Below the pieces are notes generated by a model. That model searched no databases, was not told where the DNA came from, and worked only from the letters and a program-made list of their open reading frames with translations. Made by a program: the position numbers and the translations under genes. A stretch of DNA of 42,458 nucleotides from JAAYZQ01 sp041300865. Lineage in GTDB: Bacteria; Chloroflexota; Anaerolineae; JAAYZQ01. The stretch covers positions 1-42,458 of the forward strand of contig JBFYTF010000146.1 of the NCBI GenBank assembly GCA_041300865.1, read 5' to 3'. Shown in pieces: positions 39,647 to 42,458 of the stretch; position 1 is the stretch's first letter; each line of letters starts with the position of its first letter.

Positions 39647-41485
39647 TTACCAGTCGACCAGGATGAGCGTGCCCCACGTTGTCGGATCAGCCCATTCCCG
39701 GCGGGGGCAGGTCGAGATCATCGACTCCTGGTTGACGAGTCCGGGGGTGTCAGTGTCGGCCAGGCTGAGACAAAAGCCATAGGCCGTCTCGGGGTGAGGT
39801 GCAAGATTGAGCGCCGGCCAGGGGATCGCGGTTTCGACCGTGTACCCGGCCGGCGTTTGTCGTACCGCCAGCTCCAGGCTCAAGGGCTGTTCGCGCTCGG
39901 GCGGCAGCCAAACGTAGGCTTCGTGCTGCCCCGTGGCGAGGTCCTTGATGGCAAAGCCCATTTGGCTGTCGTCTGCGGATAACCCTTCCCCGGCCCAATC
40001 GCCCTCGAGGTCGACATCTACCTGGATCTCCACGTCATCACCGTTGAAGAGGGTGCTGCCGCTGCCGAGCTGCACATGCTGATCGTCCTGCACGGCGAGG
40101 CCGAGGTAAAGCACATCCTCATCCCACAATAGCCTCAGCCTGACGCTATGATCGGACTCGCCCTGCCAGTTCTCTGGCTGGAAAACCACGTGCGCCACGC
40201 TATACTCCGGGCCGGCCCACTCATCAAGGTTGCCGTCGATCTGGGGCGGAGCCGCCGCCCGCTGAACGATGATCGGCTCTCCGTTTTCACGGCGCCAGTT
40301 CAGGCGTGCCAGGAGTTCTTCCTGGCGCTGCCGCAGGTCGGCAGTGGGCGCCGCGGTGGGGATGGATGTGGGCGGGGACGGCGTCGGCGGGGGCGGCGTT
40401 TGCGGGGACGGCGTCAGGGTGGGCTCGGGCCTGTTCTCGTCGGCCACCTGCGTCGCCGGGGGCAGATCTGGTGGGCCGTTGTCGGTGAGCGCCACGACGA
40501 GCAGCGCCGCCATGCCGATGACAAGGAGGGCCGCCACCGCACCGAGCAGCCAGGGCAGTGCGGGGCGCCTCTTGGGGCGAGGTGGGGAAGGGGGCACCGG
40601 CCGGCGGGGCGCTGCCACCACAGGCACGTCCCTGGCCCCGCCTTCGACCGCGCGGTGTAGGGCCCGTACCAGGTCGGCGCCACGCTGGAAACGCTGTTCG
40701 GGCTGCTTGGCGATGGCCTTGAGGATGACGCCTTCCATGGCCGTAGAGAGGTTGGGGTTTGACTGACGGGGTGGGGGCGGCGTCTCGTAGATGACGTTGT
40801 GCAGGACCGCATGGGGCGTGTGACCCTGGTAGGGCACGCGGCCGGTGAGCATCTGGTACAGGACGACCCCCAGGGCGTACAGGTCCGTACGTTCGTCCAC
40901 CTCGCCGCCGACGGCCTGTTCCGGCGCCATGTATTCGGGCGTACCCACGACGGTGCCGGTGTGGGTCAACTGTCGCGTCTCGGCAGCGGCCTTGGCAATG
41001 CCAAAGTCGGTGAGGGTGACGCGGTCACCCGGCCCCACGGGGTCACGGCTTCGCTGCACAAAGATGTTCGCCGGCTTGACGTCTCGGTGGACAAAGCCAC
41101 GCTGGTGTGCATAGTCGAGGGCGGAAGCGACCTGTTCGACGATCTGGGCAGCACGCTTGGGGTGGAGCGGGCCCTCCTCCTCGATGACTTGGGCGAGGTT
41201 GCGGCCCTCCAGGTACTCCATGGCAATAAAGTGGATGCCCTGCTCCTGACCCACGTCATAGACGACGACAATGTTGGGGTGGCGCAGGCCGGCGGCGGCG
41301 CGGGCCTCGCGCAGGAAGCGGTCGACGAGCTGCTGGTCAAAGGCGAGTTGTGGGGGGAGGATCTTGACGGCGACGTGGCGGTTCAGGGAGGGCTGGTAGG
41401 CGCGATAGACGATGCCCATCCCACCACGCCCGAGCTCCTCGACGATCTGGTAACTGCCGAGCACTCGGCCTACCAAGTCCTGCAT
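39647..41485 (-). CDS. Membrane Ser/Thr protein kinase with extracytoplasmic CBM9-like domain
   Basis: This is a 612-residue PknB-type kinase. The kinase domain (about 10-270) has the Gly loop 'LGRGGMGIVYRAY', catalytic Lys41 in 'VAVKIL', 'VHRDVKPANIFV', a DFG in 'LTDFGIAKAAAE' and 'GTPEYMAPEQAVGG'. A basic Pro-rich segment, one transmembrane helix (about 312-335) and a Pro/Thr-rich spacer follow. The outer domain (about 410-610) begins 'PPQIDGNLDEWAGPEYSVAH', a CBM9/DOMON-like beta sandwich that could sense a sugar or wall polymer. The partial gene upstream has the same helix-spacer-domain layout. Confidence 0.9.
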   Translation of the reverse strand: MQDLVGRVLGSYQIVEELGRGGMGIVYRAYQPSLNRHVAVKILPPQLAFDQQLVDRFLREARAAAGLRHPNIVVVYDVGQEQGIHFIAMEYLEGRNLAQVIEEEGPLHPKRAAQIVEQVASALDYAHQRGFVHRDVKPANIFVQRSRDPVGPGDRVTLTDFGIAKAAAETRQLTHTGTVVGTPEYMAPEQAVGGEVDERTDLYALGVVLYQMLTGRVPYQGHTPHAVLHNVIYETPPPPRQSNPNLSTAMEGVILKAIAKQPEQRFQRGADLVRALHRAVEGGARDVPVVAAPRRPVPPSPPRPKRRPALPWLLGAVAALLVIGMAALLVVALTDNGPPDLPPATQVADENRPEPTLTPSPQTPPPPTPSPPTSIPTAAPTADLRQRQEELLARLNWRRENGEPIIVQRAAAPPQIDGNLDEWAGPEYSVAHVVFQPENWQGESDHSVRLRLLWDEDVLYLGLAVQDDQHVQLGSGSTLFNGDDVEIQVDVDLEGDWAGEGLSADDSQMGFAIKDLATGQHEAYVWLPPEREQPLSLELAVRQTPAGYTVETAIPWPALNLAPHPETAYGFCLSLADTDTPGLVNQESMISTCPRREWADPTTWGTLILVDW

Positions 41486-41522
41486 TTCTCAGTTCCTCTC
41501 TACGGCCGGCCCCGGGCGGTTC

Positions 41523-42458
41523 TCAGTACTTCCGCCATGAGCCATCCTCGTAGAAGGCATAGAACAGCGGGGCGAAGGTTGGATTCGTTGCCCAGTTATA
41601 GAGCTCATCCTCACAGTACTCGACCCGATTGCTGTGCATAAGAAGCCCATTCTCAAGCGGCTGCACCTTGGCACAGAACCCCTTTTCCTCCTCGCGCGCC
41701 CAGCCCAGCGGGCCCGTCGGTCCGTCGACGAACTCACGCCACACCCAGCCAAAGCCTCGCACCGGCTCGTACAGGCCCGCTGGCGGCACGAGGCCAATCC
41801 CTTCCGGGTTGCTTTGGTCCCAGGGTTCCGTGATCTCGGTCCAATCCCCGGCCGATGCGTTGCTGCCACCGCCATAGTAGAGAACGCGAACCGTGTCCGT
41901 GTCCAGGCGCCAGAACATGGCGCCCCTCTCAAACGTCTCCCAGGCGGCCCACGTGACGCTCGCCCCAGCGGTCGGACAACCCAACAAACTTCGATCCCAG
42001 GCGCCGGCCAGCTCCGGGTCGACGGCAATGGAGCAGGCAGGTGTCGCGCTGCTCGTCGGCGTAGGCGTGTCGGTTGGTGGGCGCGGGCTGGCTGTCGGCG
42101 TCGGCGTGTCGGACGCGGCCACCGGCGTATCGCTCGGCGGCACGGGGCTGTCAGTCGGGAGAGCCGACGCGGCTGTTGGTGGCTCAGATGTCGTGGTCTC
42201 CGGCACAAAGATCGCCGTCGTATTCACGGCTGTCGCCTCCAACTCCCCCGTCGTGGGGCTGTTCTGCGCCAAAGACTGGGTCGCGGTGGGCTGGCTCGCC
42301 GGGCCGTCGTCTCCGCCGCTCAACAGCAAGACCAGCCCGCCGATGATCAGCACCAGGACGGCGGCGATGGCGGCCAGGATCCAGGGCAGCGGTGAGCGGC
42401 CGCCTCGGGCGGCCGGCACGGCTCCCGCCCGCTGGATTGGGGGCGGCGGAGGCGGCAC
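41523..42458 (-). CDS. Partial: exported-tail membrane protein, probably C-terminal part of a Ser/Thr kinase
   Basis: The frame is open to the right edge of the window, so its true start is outside; the edge GTG is not trusted. The 311 visible residues are a Pro-rich juxtamembrane segment, one transmembrane helix ('LPWILAAIAAVLVLIIGGLV'), a long Pro/Thr/Ser spacer and a globular C-terminal domain with four or more Cys and many Trp ('LGCPTAGASVTWAAWETFER', 'GFGWVWREFVDGPTGPLGWA'). The layout mirrors the kinase just downstream, from which it is separated by 37 bp on the same strand. Kinase identity is inferred, since the catalytic part is not in the window. Confidence 0.7.
   Translation of the reverse strand: MPPPPPPIQRAGAVPAARGGRSPLPWILAAIAAVLVLIIGGLVLLLSGGDDGPASQPTATQSLAQNSPTTGELEATAVNTTAIFVPETTTSEPPTAASALPTDSPVPPSDTPVAASDTPTPTASPRPPTDTPTPTSSATPACSIAVDPELAGAWDRSLLGCPTAGASVTWAAWETFERGAMFWRLDTDTVRVLYYGGGSNASAGDWTEITEPWDQSNPEGIGLVPPAGLYEPVRGFGWVWREFVDGPTGPLGWAREEEKGFCAKVQPLENGLLMHSNRVEYCEDELYNWATNPTFAPLFYAFYEDGSWRKY

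Noticed and set aside
1..42458. CRISPR arrays, insertion sequences, tRNA or rRNA genes (including tRNA-Sec)
   Set aside because: No regularly spaced repeats, transposase, terminal inverted repeats or cloverleaf-like sequences were noticed in the intergenic regions, all of which are shorter than 300 bp.

Overview
The window reads as one contiguous piece of a GC-rich bacterial chromosome with densely packed genes in short operons. No tRNA, rRNA, CRISPR array or mobile element was recognised. Zinc-ribbon-tipped membrane proteins, Ser/Thr kinases with proline/threonine-rich extracytoplasmic tails, lipoprotein thioredoxins and a CcmE with Cys instead of His suggest a Chloroflexota-like organism (Anaerolineae/Caldilineae type). 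This is inferred from gene style, not from a phylogenetic marker.

Layout. 268-3101: hybrid-input histidine kinase and NarL-type regulator. 3275-5602 (minus): ketopantoate reductase-like protein and dihydropyrimidinase. 5880-8902: csoR-copZ-copA copper operon with a TTGACA promoter and a C-tract/G-tract palindrome at the start site. 8996-10846: a lipoprotein with three DsbA-like domains. An in-frame TGA occupies the first catalytic Cys position of domain 1, so it is read here as a selenoprotein. 10879-19851: a cytochrome c maturation cluster (zinc-ribbon protein, ccmE, ccmF, CcmI-like zinc-ribbon protein, exported Ig-like protein, ccmA, ccmB, ccmC, ccmD, ccdA, resA-like). 19864-22050: four small genes of unknown or poorly known function. 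22060-22857 (minus): DppA-like peptidase. 23088-26780: MoxR-DUF58-DUF4129 module. 26856-28564: ECF sigma factor and an anti-sigma protein fused to LysM and M23 peptidase domains. 28595-32114: methyltransferase, Tex and a GNAT acetyltransferase. 32312-36154 (minus): three-gene operon for the saccharopine route (LKR-like, saccharopine reductase-like, ornithine aminotransferase-like). 36396-37171: CoA-binding protein and a second selenoprotein candidate, related to YuzD. 37315-38219: second ECF sigma/anti-sigma pair. 38351-39618: protein disulfide oxidoreductase and a glutaredoxin-PDZ fusion. 39647-42458 (minus): Ser/Thr kinase with a CBM9-like sensor domain, then a related exported-tail protein cut by the window edge.

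The most notable content is a thiol/selenol redox theme. Two genes would normally be called as truncated fragments because a TGA interrupts them: 9278-9280 and 36902-36904. In both, the downstream frame is open and homologous-looking, and the TGA sits at or next to a redox-active Cys position. In both, the mRNA just after the TGA folds into a bacterial-SECIS-like hairpin with a G at the start of the apical loop, 18-22 nt from the UGA. In the triple-DsbA protein, domain 2 of the same polypeptide has Cys exactly where domain 1 has TGA, which is internal evidence for selenocysteine. These genes sit among CcdA, ResA-like, PDO and Grx-PDZ proteins, and next to copper handling and a CcmE-Cys (System I*-like) haem pathway. 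This suggests an extracytoplasmic and cytoplasmic selenol/thiol network. The Sec machinery (selA, selB, selC, selD) is not in the window and must be sought elsewhere in the genome.
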